64,000 nt of DNA. Origin: Halomonas sp. Lineage in GTDB: Bacteria > Pseudomonadota > Gammaproteobacteria > Pseudomonadales > Halomonadaceae. Under the pieces are notes generated by a model. It was not told the origin of the DNA and made no database searches. It saw only the letters and a list, made by a program, of their open reading frames with translations. The DNA is taken from the NCBI RefSeq assembly GCF_029263665.1, contig NZ_JAJUFQ010000013.1:1-64000 (forward strand), written 5' to 3'. The translations under genes and the position numbers were made by a program. Of the stretch, positions 1-7,549 are shown piece after piece (position 1 is the stretch's first letter; every line of letters starts with the position of its first letter).

Positions 1-44
1 CACAAAGTACTTAGCACAAAGTACGTAGCGCACAGCACGTAACG
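1..44. repeat. short degenerate tandem repeat, 3 copies of 14-16 bp
   Basis: Three consecutive units beginning CACA and ending near TAG or AACG (positions 1-14, 15-30, 31-44) share the core CACAAAGTAC-TAG. The array lies upstream of the GFA-like gene and codes for nothing I recognise. It may begin before the window, so the copy number is a minimum. Confidence 0.6.
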
Positions 45-92
45 CAAAGGGCGCGACGGAAAAGTGCTGGCTACTGAAACAGGAGTCATTCC

Positions 93-527
93 ATGAGTCA
101 CGTCAGAACACTGAAGGGAAGTTGCCTGTGTGGCGCCGTTTCACTGCAATTGGAAACCGATAAGCACGACATCGGCGCCTGTCACTGCAATATGTGCCGG
201 ACTTGGGGAGGAGGCCCTCTTCTTGCCTTGGAGTCTGTTAGCCAAATACAGATTCAGGGAGAAGAACATATCAGCCGCTATGCTTCGTCCGACTGGGCCG
301 AGCGCGCCTTCTGCCGGCACTGCGGCACCCACCTGTACTATCGCCTCAAGGATCAGCCGCATTACGCCATCCCCGCAGGACTGGTAGATCAAGGAGAAGA
401 CTGGGTGTTTGACTCACAGATCTTCATCGACGAAAAACCAGCCTGGTACCATTTCGCCAACGACACCAGGAACATGACGGGGAAAGAAGTTTTCGAGGCC
501 TTTACCAAGGAACAGGATCACTCCTGA
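93..527 (+). CDS. GFA/CENP-V family zinc-binding protein
   Basis: The 144-residue protein has the cysteine pattern of the GFA fold: CLCG near residue 11, CHCNMC near 31 and CRHCG near 74, which bind zinc in this family. The family is named after glutathione-dependent formaldehyde-activating enzyme, but most members have no proven substrate, so no reaction is claimed. A GGAG-like ribosome site (aggagtc) lies about 7 bases before the ATG. It is probably a single-gene unit, because a strong terminator follows and the next gene is on the opposite strand. The length is normal for the family. Confidence 0.85.
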   Translation: MSHVRTLKGSCLCGAVSLQLETDKHDIGACHCNMCRTWGGGPLLALESVSQIQIQGEEHISRYASSDWAERAFCRHCGTHLYYRLKDQPHYAIPAGLVDQGEDWVFDSQIFIDEKPAWYHFANDTRNMTGKEVFEAFTKEQDHS

Positions 528-561
528 CGGAGCATATCAGGCATATCGCATCAACCCCTGC

Positions 562-597
562 AGAAAGAACCGGGAGCAACTTCTCTCGGTTCTTTCT
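562..597 (+). terminator. rho-independent terminator after GFA gene
   Basis: A stem of about 15 bp (AGAAAGAACCG paired with CGGTTCTTTCT, plus four inner pairs) closes a six-base loop and runs into a T-rich tail (TTTG). It lies between convergent genes and could act in both directions. Confidence 0.85.
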
Positions 598-664
598 TTG
601 CCTGTTTCATGGCTTGCTTCATGCAGCCGTTTCGGAGCGTCGATATCCCTAGAAACCAGAGGGC

Positions 665-2224
665 CTACAGCATCCATTCCACCGGCAGGATGGAGACCAC
701 CGATACCAAAGCTCGGCGGAAGATGCCCACATTGGGCTCACCATCATAACGAAACACGCCGTCAGGAGTACGCTCCAGCCAGTACATGCTCCCATCATCG
801 TCCAACTTGACCTCATAGGCGTTGTCGATGACATCGGTATTGAACACCCGCGCCATTTCCTGAGCCAGCTCGGGGCTCTCCACGACAAACCCCAGCTCAG
901 TGTTGAGCTTGGCCGAGCGTGGATCGAAATTGAAGGAGCCAACGAATAGGCGCTCGCCATCCACGGCAAAGGTCTTGGCATGCAGACTGGCGCCAGAACT
1001 GCCAAAGGGACCTGCAGATTCATTACGCTCAGGCGCTGATGGCGAACGCCTCAATTCGAAAAGGCGTACTCCTGCTTCCAGCAATGCGCGCCGCCGCTTG
1101 GCATAGCCGGCATGCACTGCTGCGACATCCGTGGCCTCCAATGCATTGGTCAGAATGGTGACCTGAACGCCTTCCTTCTCCATGTCGGTGAACATCTGTG
1201 TGCCCATTTCTGCCGGTACAAAGTATGGCGATACCAGCTCCACGCTCTGTTCCGGCCAGCCCAGCAGCTTTCGCATACGCTCCATCAGCAGGTCATCATC
1301 ACTGGCAAGCCCCAGCCCCTTGGAGGGGTCGTCGCTGACCAAGGTCGTCTTCGCCCATACCAGCTCCAATGTACCTTCATCCAGCGACTGCACCAGATCG
1401 CTCTGTTCCAGTACCTGGCGATATTCGCGAGCAGCTGGCGATGCCATCACAGCCTGTGTCTCGGCCTGGAAACGCGCCAGCCCTCGGCGCCCGACAGAAT
1501 CAATCATTCGGCTCGCGGGATAGGCTGACTGGCTGGCCCAATAGCGATCGAAATCCTCCGAGACCTGTTGCACCACGGGACCAATGGCCACGACATCGAG
1601 ATCGGCAAATGCAATGTCATCACTGGCACCAAAATACTCGTCCCCCACATTGCGCCCACCAATGACTGTGGCTTGATTATCTACCGTGAAGGACTTGTTG
1701 TGCATGCGTCGATTAGCCCGGGAAAAATCCGTCAGGTAGCCCACAAAGCGAGGCGAACGCACCAGGAAGGGATTGAACAGGCGGACTTCAATATTGGGAT
1801 GTGCATCCAGGGCCGCGATCTTTTCATCGAGTCCGGCCGTGTTGGTGTCATCCAGCAGCAGTCGTACACGAACACCCCGGTCAGCCGCTTCGAGCAAGGC
1901 GTTGTACAGCATGGTGCCAGAAAGGTCGTCATGCCAGATGTAATACTGCACATCAATCGTCTGCTCCGCCGCTTGTGCCAACAGCAAGCGGGCAGCAAAG
2001 GCATCATGTGCATGACGCAGAGGGTGGAGACCACTCTTGTCCGGATGAGCGGCTTCCAGAGGTTCCGTCATTTCACCCAACCGGGTATAGCGGGCTTGTT
2101 CAGCAGGCAAGAATGCCGTCTCGCTACGTCCTTCCAGGGAAGGTAGGACACCGCACCCGTTCAATATCAGAACAAGGGCAATTGCCGGCACACCACGCAG
2201 GGCAAATAAAGGCATGGATGTCAT
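665..2224 (-). CDS. phospholipase D / cardiolipin synthase-like lipoprotein
   Basis: The 519-residue protein carries two HKD catalytic motifs, HNKSFTVDN near residue 180 and LHAKTFAVDG near residue 412, each followed by the typical GG-N or GSFNFDPRS segment. This is the arrangement of cardiolipin synthases such as the ClsC/YmdC type. The N-terminus has a hydrophobic stretch ending in LNGCG, a lipobox-like site, so it is probably a membrane-anchored lipoprotein facing the periplasm. That suggests transfer of phosphatidyl groups, or phospholipid turnover, at the membrane. No operon partner is visible, since the neighbours on both sides are separated. Substrate preference (cardiolipin synthesis or hydrolysis) cannot be read from the sequence. 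Confidence 0.85.
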   Translation of the reverse strand: MTSMPLFALRGVPAIALVLILNGCGVLPSLEGRSETAFLPAEQARYTRLGEMTEPLEAAHPDKSGLHPLRHAHDAFAARLLLAQAAEQTIDVQYYIWHDDLSGTMLYNALLEAADRGVRVRLLLDDTNTAGLDEKIAALDAHPNIEVRLFNPFLVRSPRFVGYLTDFSRANRRMHNKSFTVDNQATVIGGRNVGDEYFGASDDIAFADLDVVAIGPVVQQVSEDFDRYWASQSAYPASRMIDSVGRRGLARFQAETQAVMASPAAREYRQVLEQSDLVQSLDEGTLELVWAKTTLVSDDPSKGLGLASDDDLLMERMRKLLGWPEQSVELVSPYFVPAEMGTQMFTDMEKEGVQVTILTNALEATDVAAVHAGYAKRRRALLEAGVRLFELRRSPSAPERNESAGPFGSSGASLHAKTFAVDGERLFVGSFNFDPRSAKLNTELGFVVESPELAQEMARVFNTDVIDNAYEVKLDDDGSMYWLERTPDGVFRYDGEPNVGIFRRALVSVVSILPVEWML

Positions 2225-2325
2225 ACGTGACTCTCAACCCACATCGCTAGGCATGCCAGCATAACGAATATATGCCGTAGATACTTCTTACCCAACTGCC
2301 TGATGTTGTATGGCGCTTTCCTGTA

Positions 2326-3336
2326 TCAGTGCTCTTCCATATCAGCAAAGCAGGAGGGCGCCAGAGATGTCAGCATTCTCTGACGCTCTTTCACCATCGA
2401 CACCACACTGCCCACCATGATCAGACAAGGTGATGGCAGCGGAGTACCGGCAAGTCGCATGGGCATATCCGCCAAAGTCCCGATCAAATGCTGCTGATTC
2501 GGCAAACTGGCATTGGCGATCAGCATCACTGGCCAGTCATCTGCCAACCCTGCCTGACGCAGACCCCGACAGATGGCCTCAATCTTGTTCAACCCCATAT
2601 AGAACACCAGCGTTTCATCCGTGCGCGCCAGTGATGCCCAGTCTGGCTCTCCTCCCTCCCGACACAACTGGGCTGTTATCAAGTGCAGGCTCTGGGCATG
2701 GGCACGGTCAGTCAAGGGTATTCCCATGGCAGCACAGGCCGCAGACGCCGCCGTGATGCCTGGCACGATGTCACATGCAATACTGGCGCTGTCGAGCGCT
2801 GCCAGCTCTTCGCCCATACGGCCGAACACACCGGGATCGCCTCCCTTTAGACGCACAACCGTCTTGCCCTGCCGAGCCAACTGAACCAGGAGTTCTCCAA
2901 TCTCGTCCTGGGGCACACTATGGTGACCTCGCGCCTTGCCCACATAGCACCGTTCCACATGACCGGGAATCATCTGCAACACTTCATCACCCACCAAGCG
3001 GTCATACACCACCACGTCGGCGTTCTGCAGACAACGCAGGGCCTTTAGCGTCAACAGGTCACCCGCCCCACTGCCCGCGCCCACCAGAGACACGCTACCT
3101 GGTTTCAAGCGCCCTGGTTTCAAGTTCTCTGGTTTCAAGCTATCTGGCTTCAAGCCAACCGCGATCGACGCACGCATCACGTTTCTGTCTGCGTAGCATT
3201 CAGGAAACTGCTGCAGTCTGGCAGCCAAGCGTGCAACGGAATGGCACAGCCTAGCGGTAACATGACACAGGCGGACCATGACTCCCTTCGAGTCCTCAGG
3301 CAAACTGGGCTTCAGCGGCATTGCAGGCACTCGCAT
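2326..3336 (-). CDS. cobA: uroporphyrinogen-III C-methyltransferase (SUMT)
   Basis: It methylates uroporphyrinogen III to precorrin-2, the first step to siroheme and cobalamin. The SUMT core starts around residue 80 with SVSLVGAGSGAGDLL, and continues with VVYDRLV, the glycine-rich RLKGGDPGVFGR and VPGITAASA. The ATG at 3336 is chosen because AGGAG sits 7 bases upstream, inside the end of nasA, so the two genes overlap by 41 bases and are probably co-translated. Siroheme is the cofactor of NirB, which explains its place in this cluster. The first 80 residues are an extension with no recognised domain. It ends in four 5-residue LKPxx repeats made by a 15-bp tandem array. A start near the core would give the usual length, but no good ribosome site supports one. 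Confidence 0.88.
   Translation of the reverse strand: MRVPAMPLKPSLPEDSKGVMVRLCHVTARLCHSVARLAARLQQFPECYADRNVMRASIAVGLKPDSLKPENLKPGRLKPGSVSLVGAGSGAGDLLTLKALRCLQNADVVVYDRLVGDEVLQMIPGHVERCYVGKARGHHSVPQDEIGELLVQLARQGKTVVRLKGGDPGVFGRMGEELAALDSASIACDIVPGITAASAACAAMGIPLTDRAHAQSLHLITAQLCREGGEPDWASLARTDETLVFYMGLNKIEAICRGLRQAGLADDWPVMLIANASLPNQQHLIGTLADMPMRLAGTPLPSPCLIMVGSVVSMVKERQRMLTSLAPSCFADMEEH
3097..3156. repeat. 4 x 15-bp tandem array inside cobA
   Basis: Units at 3097, 3112, 3127 and 3142 share the core CTGG(T/C)TTCAAG. On the coding (minus) strand they give LKPDS-LKPEN-LKPGR-LKPGS, a flexible linker before the methyltransferase core. The unit is a multiple of three, so changes in copy number keep the frame. 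Confidence 0.95.
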
Positions 3337-6223
3337 GGCCTTTCTCCTCTTCAAGCAAAGCTTTCAACTCTGGAATGCAACTACCGCACTGGGTACCGCA
3401 AGCCAGACGTGCACCCAAGGCTTCAACACTGTCATCACCACCATGAATGGCCGCCACAATGGGGGTGCGTCCGACCTGATAGCAGCTACACACGACAGGT
3501 CCTTGATCCACTGCACCGTCATCGCAGCCGGCCAGCACTCGACGCCGTTGCTCAGAGCTCATGGGTTTTCCATCCGCACTCTCCTGCAGACGTTCTACAA
3601 GCCAGCCCAAACCAGGCAACTCTTCAACGGGACCAACCATCAACCACCAGCGTAAGCGGCCATGTTCAATACCCGCGGCACGCAGGCGGCCACTGGAGGC
3701 ATCCTGTGCCACCGGCCCCACTGGTACGGGAAGGTTATCGGATATCCAGCGCATCCAATCACGCTTGCTGCACTCAGGAGTTCCTGCCAACTGCCAACGC
3801 ATACCTGAAGTCAGCGGAATTCGAGCCCAATAGGCCGTATCCTCGCAAGCTCGTGCTGCCACTCCATTCATCAGAGCAGGAGGCTTATTCGTCATGGCTA
3901 AAGGCTCACTCACCAGGGCTGAGGGCTCATTCATCAGAGCTGAGGGCCCATTCATCAGGGCTGAGGGCCCATTCATCAGGGCTGAAGGCTCTGCTACCCC
4001 CAGGCCAGAAGCCAGTGCGTCATCCAGCACCAATGTCGCTTCCCAGGAGATGTCCAGTGCGGTCAGTGCAACGGCACCATGCTTGGATTCAGGTTGGCCG
4101 GATAACGGATCGGTAAGTGATTGGTACAAGCTGCCTGCACGCCCAGCAAGGCAGAAGCGATCCGTCCAGTGGATCGGCACGATTACCTCTCCTTGACGCT
4201 GGGCCGGTGAAATACGTACCCGAGCACGCATCTCTCCCGTGGCAGCGCGGACCAAGGCCAGGCTATATTCCCTGAGGCCAAGTGCCTTGGCATCGGCTTC
4301 GTGAACATCCACGAAAGGCTCGGCCCGATGGTTCATCAAGCGCGCACTGCGGGCCGTACGGGTCATGGTGTGCCACTGGTCACGCACCCGCCCGGAGTTA
4401 AGGCGCAATGGGAACGTTTCGCTCAATGCCTGCTGAGGCCCCTGAGGTTTCACCGGCCATAGCCGTGCCTTGCCAGTAGCCGTCGCGAAGACGCCATCTT
4501 CAAACAGGCGTGCTGTGCCTTGTGGGGCCTCGGACGTCACCGGCCACTGAATCGGCTTGAGTGCGTCATAGCCTTCATGACCAAGGCCTACCAACCCGGA
4601 GAGGTTGAACAAGCGTAACTGGTGTTCGGCATCATTCTCGAAAGCGGATAAACGAGCATGCTCATCGAAGATCTCCCACGGGTGCTGGTAACAGAACGCT
4701 TCACCATAGCCCATACGCTCCGCTACTCGGCTGATGATCCACCAGTCATGTCGGGCATTACCGGGAGATGCCAGCAGACCACGCTGCCGGGAAATTCGCC
4801 GCTCGGAATTGGTCACGGTGCCATCCTTCTCCGACCAGCCACTGGCAGGCAACACGATATCTGCCATTGCCACGAGATCCGTATCCGCCATGCACTCAGA
4901 GACAATCACCAACGGGCAACGCTCAATGGCAGCACGCACCCGATTGGCATCAGGCAGGCTGACCAGAGGATTCGTTGCCATGATCCATAGCGCCTTGATC
5001 TCGCCACGTTCAATGGCATCGAACAACTGCACGGCCTTGTAGCCCGGACCATCCGGCAACGTCGGCGTCAGCGATGGCGTACTCCAGAAGCGTGTCACCC
5101 GATCGATGGCCCCCGGGTGTTCATAATCCATATGTGCAGCCAACTGATTGGCCAAGCCTCCGACTTCACGCCCGCCCATGGCATTAGGCTGCCCAGTGAT
5201 GGAAAACGGCCCGGCTCCCGCTAGCCCGATCTTGCCGCCAGCAAGGTGGCAGTTGATGATGGCATGACATTTTTCAGTGCCACTGGTGGATTGATTGATG
5301 CCCTGGGAATAAAGCGTTACCACATGCAACTGGCTGGCAAACCAGTAGTAGAAGGTTTCCAGGCGTTCGGCGTCCACATCACAATCTGCAGCCACCGCCT
5401 CTACACTTGCATCATCCTCCTGAGCGGCCGCCAGAGCCTCCTCCAACCCGGTAGTGAAACGCTCCACAAAGACCTGATTAAAGCGCTTCTTCTTAGCCAT
5501 CCAAGCCAGCAAGCCATTGAACAGACGCGCATCGGAACCAGGACGAATGCCAAGATACAGGTCGGCCAGCTCACAGCTATCGGTCACCCGAGGGTCGATC
5601 ACGACCACTCGCATCAGAGGATTGCGATTCTTGGCCACACGCAGACGTTGAAACAGTACCGGGTGGTTCCAGGCCAGGTTGGATCCCACCAGAACCACCA
5701 GCTCCGCATCTTCGATGTCTTCATAGCTGCATGGCACCGCATCGGCACCAAGAGAGCGTTTATAGGCGGCAACTGCAGATGCCATGCATAAACGAGAGTT
5801 GGTATCGAGGTGAGGGGTACCGAGAAACCCTTTGAACAGCTTGTTGGCAACGTAGTAATCCTCTGTCAGCAGCTGTCCAGAAAGATACGTCGCCAGCGCT
5901 GCGTTACCGTGTTCCTCGCGTACTGTTTGTAGACGTGACGCTACCGACGACAAAGCGGTGTCCCAATCCACCTCTACGCCATCAACTCGAGGGCGAGTCA
6001 AGCGACCATGATGCCCGAGTGTTTCTGCCAGGGCAGAGCCCTTTACACATAGGCGGCCGTAATTCGCAGGGTGCTCGCTGTCTCCTTTCACATCGACGAT
6101 GCGCCCTTCTTCCAGTTGGGCCTCGATACCACAACCCACGCCACAATAGGGGCAGGTTGTCAGGTTGAGCTGCGCCATATTCACTGTCCTCAGAGCCTGG
6201 TTAGAAACCGATAAGTGCGACAC
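3296..6223 (-). CDS. nasA: assimilatory nitrate reductase, catalytic subunit
   Basis: The 975-residue protein reduces nitrate to nitrite in the cytoplasm. The N-terminus has the [4Fe-4S] motif CPYCGVGCG followed by C in GRLCVKG about 35 residues later. The middle is the molybdopterin oxidoreductase domain (GSNLAWNHP, GINQSTSGT, MGGREVGG), then the dinucleotide-binding domain (LNSGRVRDQWHTMTRT). The C-terminus (about 915-965) is a Bfd-like [2Fe-2S] domain with CSCYQVG and CGTQCGSC, as in Klebsiella-type NasA. Between these, residues about 746-787 are a seven-residue repeat linker. Its own leader and sigma-54 promoter lie upstream. The start ATG lacks a strong ribosome site, though a GAGGA is present 7 bases upstream. 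Confidence 0.95.
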   Translation of the reverse strand: MSHLSVSNQALRTVNMAQLNLTTCPYCGVGCGIEAQLEEGRIVDVKGDSEHPANYGRLCVKGSALAETLGHHGRLTRPRVDGVEVDWDTALSSVASRLQTVREEHGNAALATYLSGQLLTEDYYVANKLFKGFLGTPHLDTNSRLCMASAVAAYKRSLGADAVPCSYEDIEDAELVVLVGSNLAWNHPVLFQRLRVAKNRNPLMRVVVIDPRVTDSCELADLYLGIRPGSDARLFNGLLAWMAKKKRFNQVFVERFTTGLEEALAAAQEDDASVEAVAADCDVDAERLETFYYWFASQLHVVTLYSQGINQSTSGTEKCHAIINCHLAGGKIGLAGAGPFSITGQPNAMGGREVGGLANQLAAHMDYEHPGAIDRVTRFWSTPSLTPTLPDGPGYKAVQLFDAIERGEIKALWIMATNPLVSLPDANRVRAAIERCPLVIVSECMADTDLVAMADIVLPASGWSEKDGTVTNSERRISRQRGLLASPGNARHDWWIISRVAERMGYGEAFCYQHPWEIFDEHARLSAFENDAEHQLRLFNLSGLVGLGHEGYDALKPIQWPVTSEAPQGTARLFEDGVFATATGKARLWPVKPQGPQQALSETFPLRLNSGRVRDQWHTMTRTARSARLMNHRAEPFVDVHEADAKALGLREYSLALVRAATGEMRARVRISPAQRQGEVIVPIHWTDRFCLAGRAGSLYQSLTDPLSGQPESKHGAVALTALDISWEATLVLDDALASGLGVAEPSALMNGPSALMNGPSALMNEPSALVSEPLAMTNKPPALMNGVAARACEDTAYWARIPLTSGMRWQLAGTPECSKRDWMRWISDNLPVPVGPVAQDASSGRLRAAGIEHGRLRWWLMVGPVEELPGLGWLVERLQESADGKPMSSEQRRRVLAGCDDGAVDQGPVVCSCYQVGRTPIVAAIHGGDDSVEALGARLACGTQCGSCIPELKALLEEEKGHASACNAAEAQFA
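3864..3989. repeat. 6 x 21-bp tandem array in the nasA linker
   Basis: Six contiguous units start at 3864, 3885, 3906, 3927, 3948 and 3969. The last four are nearly identical (core CATTCATCAG-GCTGAGGGC) and the first two are diverged. The units encode ALMNGPS-like heptapeptides between the molybdopterin domains and the C-terminal Bfd-like domain. The gradient of divergence suggests expansion from the N-terminal-proximal end. Confidence 0.95.
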
Positions 6224-6268
6224 AGGTAATTCGGCAAAAGTGGTGGACCATGCGGTTCATGAGCCCAT

Positions 6269-6330
6269 AAACGAAAGCGCCCACCCTCCAGGCCGCCAGC
6301 ATTGCTGACATGGCTTGAATGGGTGGACGC
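6269..6330 (-). terminator. terminator hairpin in the nasA leader (attenuator)
   Basis: Read toward nasA, GCGTCCACCC (6330 to 6321) pairs with GGGTGGGCGC (6286 to 6277) with one G-U pair, and TTTCGTTT follows. A smaller hairpin (GTCAGC / GCTGGC) sits inside the loop. The stem ends about 54 bases before the nasA ATG, so it would stop leader transcription unless overridden. With NasT encoded next door, this is best read as the terminator that NasT prevents. Confidence 0.7.
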
Positions 6331-6367
6331 CATTGCCCGACCAATGGAGAACCTCTTCTGGTTCTCC
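6331..6367 (-). promoter_or_regulatory. tandem hexaloop hairpins in nasA leader, candidate NasT target
   Basis: On the nasA transcript, GGAGAACC-(AGAAGA)-GGTTCTCC is followed directly by CATTG-(GTCGGG)-CAATG. Each stem closes a six-base loop, and the pair lies just upstream of the terminator stem. Two hexaloops before a terminator is the architecture recognised by ANTAR proteins. However, the known preference for A at loop position 1 and G at position 4 is met only in part: A1 in the first loop, G4 in the second. Confidence 0.6.
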
Positions 6368-6405
6368 CGCTGTGATTACCTGCCGTTGTCGTGATGAGCT
6401 ATCGT

Positions 6406-6471
6406 GAAGCGCTAAATCGAAGAGCTTGACTTGAAGAGCTAACTTGAAAAGCTGTTCTGAATAGCTGACTT
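6406..6471. repeat. 5 degenerate 13-14-bp repeats in the nasA leader
   Basis: Units starting at 6406, 6419, 6433, 6446 and 6459 share GAA(G/A/T)AGCT followed by an ACTT-like end. The array lies at the 5' end of the predicted nasA leader transcript, between the sigma-54 promoter and the hexaloop hairpins. It has no obvious coding role. Confidence 0.7.
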
Positions 6472-6492
6472 GACGGATGCTTCTTCAGCTTA

Positions 6493-6508
6493 AGCAAACC
6501 TCGTGCCA
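6493..6508 (-). promoter_or_regulatory. sigma-54 promoter for nasA
   Basis: On the minus strand this reads TGGCACGAGGTTTGCT, a full match to the sigma-54 consensus (TGGCACG-N4-TTGCW) with the required GG-N10-GC spacing. Transcription would start near 6482, giving a leader of roughly 260 bases before nasA. Confidence 0.88.
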
Positions 6509-6617
6509 GATTTTCTCTCAAGCAAGCCCAGCCCGCTCTCCCACTCCTCTATCTACCTCTCCGACGACGCTGCTCGATGATGCATTGCACCATATGTCCT
6601 CTGCATCCACGTCAATC

Positions 6618-6632
6618 GCACCATCAAGGTGC
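6618..6632. promoter_or_regulatory. NtrC-like enhancer palindrome between nasA and nasT
   Basis: GCACC-ATCAA-GGTGC is a perfect GCACC-N5-GGTGC palindrome, the core of NtrC sites. It lies about 110 bases upstream of the nasA sigma-54 element and about 200 upstream of the nasT one, normal enhancer distances. A second TGCACC half-site is at 6586-6591. Confidence 0.75.
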
Positions 6633-6667
6633 AGCTCCACTTTCATCCCATGGTCCAACGCTGCTGT

Positions 6668-6693
6668 ACTTTCATTTCTAACTTTCATTTCTA
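6668..6693. repeat. 2 x 13-bp exact tandem repeat
   Basis: ACTTTCATTTCTA occurs twice in a row (6668-6680, 6681-6693), and ACTTTCT follows as a partial third copy. It lies in the T-rich part of the nasA-nasT intergenic region and no gene covers it. Confidence 0.9.
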
Positions 6694-6828
6694 ACTTTCT
6701 TCTCCTGACGCTCTTTATTTGACTCTCTTTCTCTGCACTCCCCTACATTGCACCTCTGTTGCATGCCCCTTTTCCATGGATATCTCGCAGCATATCGTCA
6801 CCAATAAAAAGGCAAGGAAGGTAAAAGC

Positions 6829-6844
6829 TGGAACACTTCTTGCA
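6829..6844 (+). promoter_or_regulatory. sigma-54 promoter for nasTS
   Basis: TGGAACACTTCTTGCA has the GG-N10-GC spacing and a TTGCA -12 element. Only the -24 side departs from consensus (A for C). The predicted start is near 6855, about 100 bases before the nasT ATG. Confidence 0.7.
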
Positions 6845-6955
6845 AAGCTCATGCAGATCAACAAGGTCGTTGACATCACCCGGCGATGCAACACAACGAT
6901 GTAACAACAAGGCAGACGCCACTGACCGCAACTTTCTAGATATGAGCCATACCTT

Positions 6956-7549
6956 ATGCCCCTGCCGTTGAAAGTGCTGCTGGTAGATGAGGAGGTCGTT
7001 CGTGCCGCCATGGTCGAAGAGGCTTTGTGCCAGGAAGGCCACGAAGTGATCTGTCGGCTTTCCAGTCCTGCCAGCCTGAATGAAATGGTCGCCCGTCACT
7101 CCCCTGATGTCGTGATCATCGACATGGAATCTCCCGACCGTGACACCTTGGACAGCATGTCGCTACTGCATCGGGAAAACCCTCGCCCAGTGGTTTTCTT
7201 TGCCGACCAACATGACCCTGACTCCATGCAGGCAGCACTCAAGGCCGGTGTCAGTGCCTATGTCGTCGATGGATTGGTGGCCGGCCGGGTAAAGGCTGTC
7301 ATGGATGTAGCAATAGCACGATTCGAGTCCTTCCAGTCCATGCGCAAGGAGCTGGATCGGGCCCGTAACCAGCTCGCCGAACGCAAGCGCATTGAGAAGG
7401 CCAAGGGCCTGTTGATGAAGCATCAGAGCTGCGATGAGGAGCAGGCTTATCGCATGCTGCGCAAGCTGGCCATGGATCGTGGTCAACGCATCGCTGATGT
7501 TGCCGACAGCGTTATCGACATCCTGGAACGCCTGGAGAAAGGACTATGA
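6956..7549 (+). CDS. nasT: NasT-type ANTAR-domain response regulator, transcription antiterminator
   Basis: The 197-residue protein has an N-terminal receiver-like domain (LLVDEEVVRAAMV; PDVVIIDMESPDRD, residues about 5-125) and a C-terminal ANTAR RNA-binding domain (about 130-195, with AERKRIEKAKGLLMKHQ and MLRKLAMDRGQRIADVA). In this family NasT binds tandem hexaloop hairpins in nas leaders and prevents termination, unless NasS holds it in the absence of nitrate or nitrite. The nasS start codon overlaps its stop codon (ATGA), so the two are made together. Suitable leaders occur before nasA and before the nirB operon. The pseudo-receiver has no clear phosphorylation role in the family. Confidence 0.93.
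   Translation: MPLPLKVLLVDEEVVRAAMVEEALCQEGHEVICRLSSPASLNEMVARHSPDVVIIDMESPDRDTLDSMSLLHRENPRPVVFFADQHDPDSMQAALKAGVSAYVVDGLVAGRVKAVMDVAIARFESFQSMRKELDRARNQLAERKRIEKAKGLLMKHQSCDEEQAYRMLRKLAMDRGQRIADVADSVIDILERLEKGL

Noticed and set aside
3241..4116. Open frame opposite the end of nasA and start of cobA
   Set aside because: Overlaps two supported genes on the other strand; its repeats only mirror the nasA array.
6719..6904. Small frame in the nasA-nasT spacer
   Set aside because: No ribosome site or family pattern, and it overlaps the sigma-54 element before nasT.
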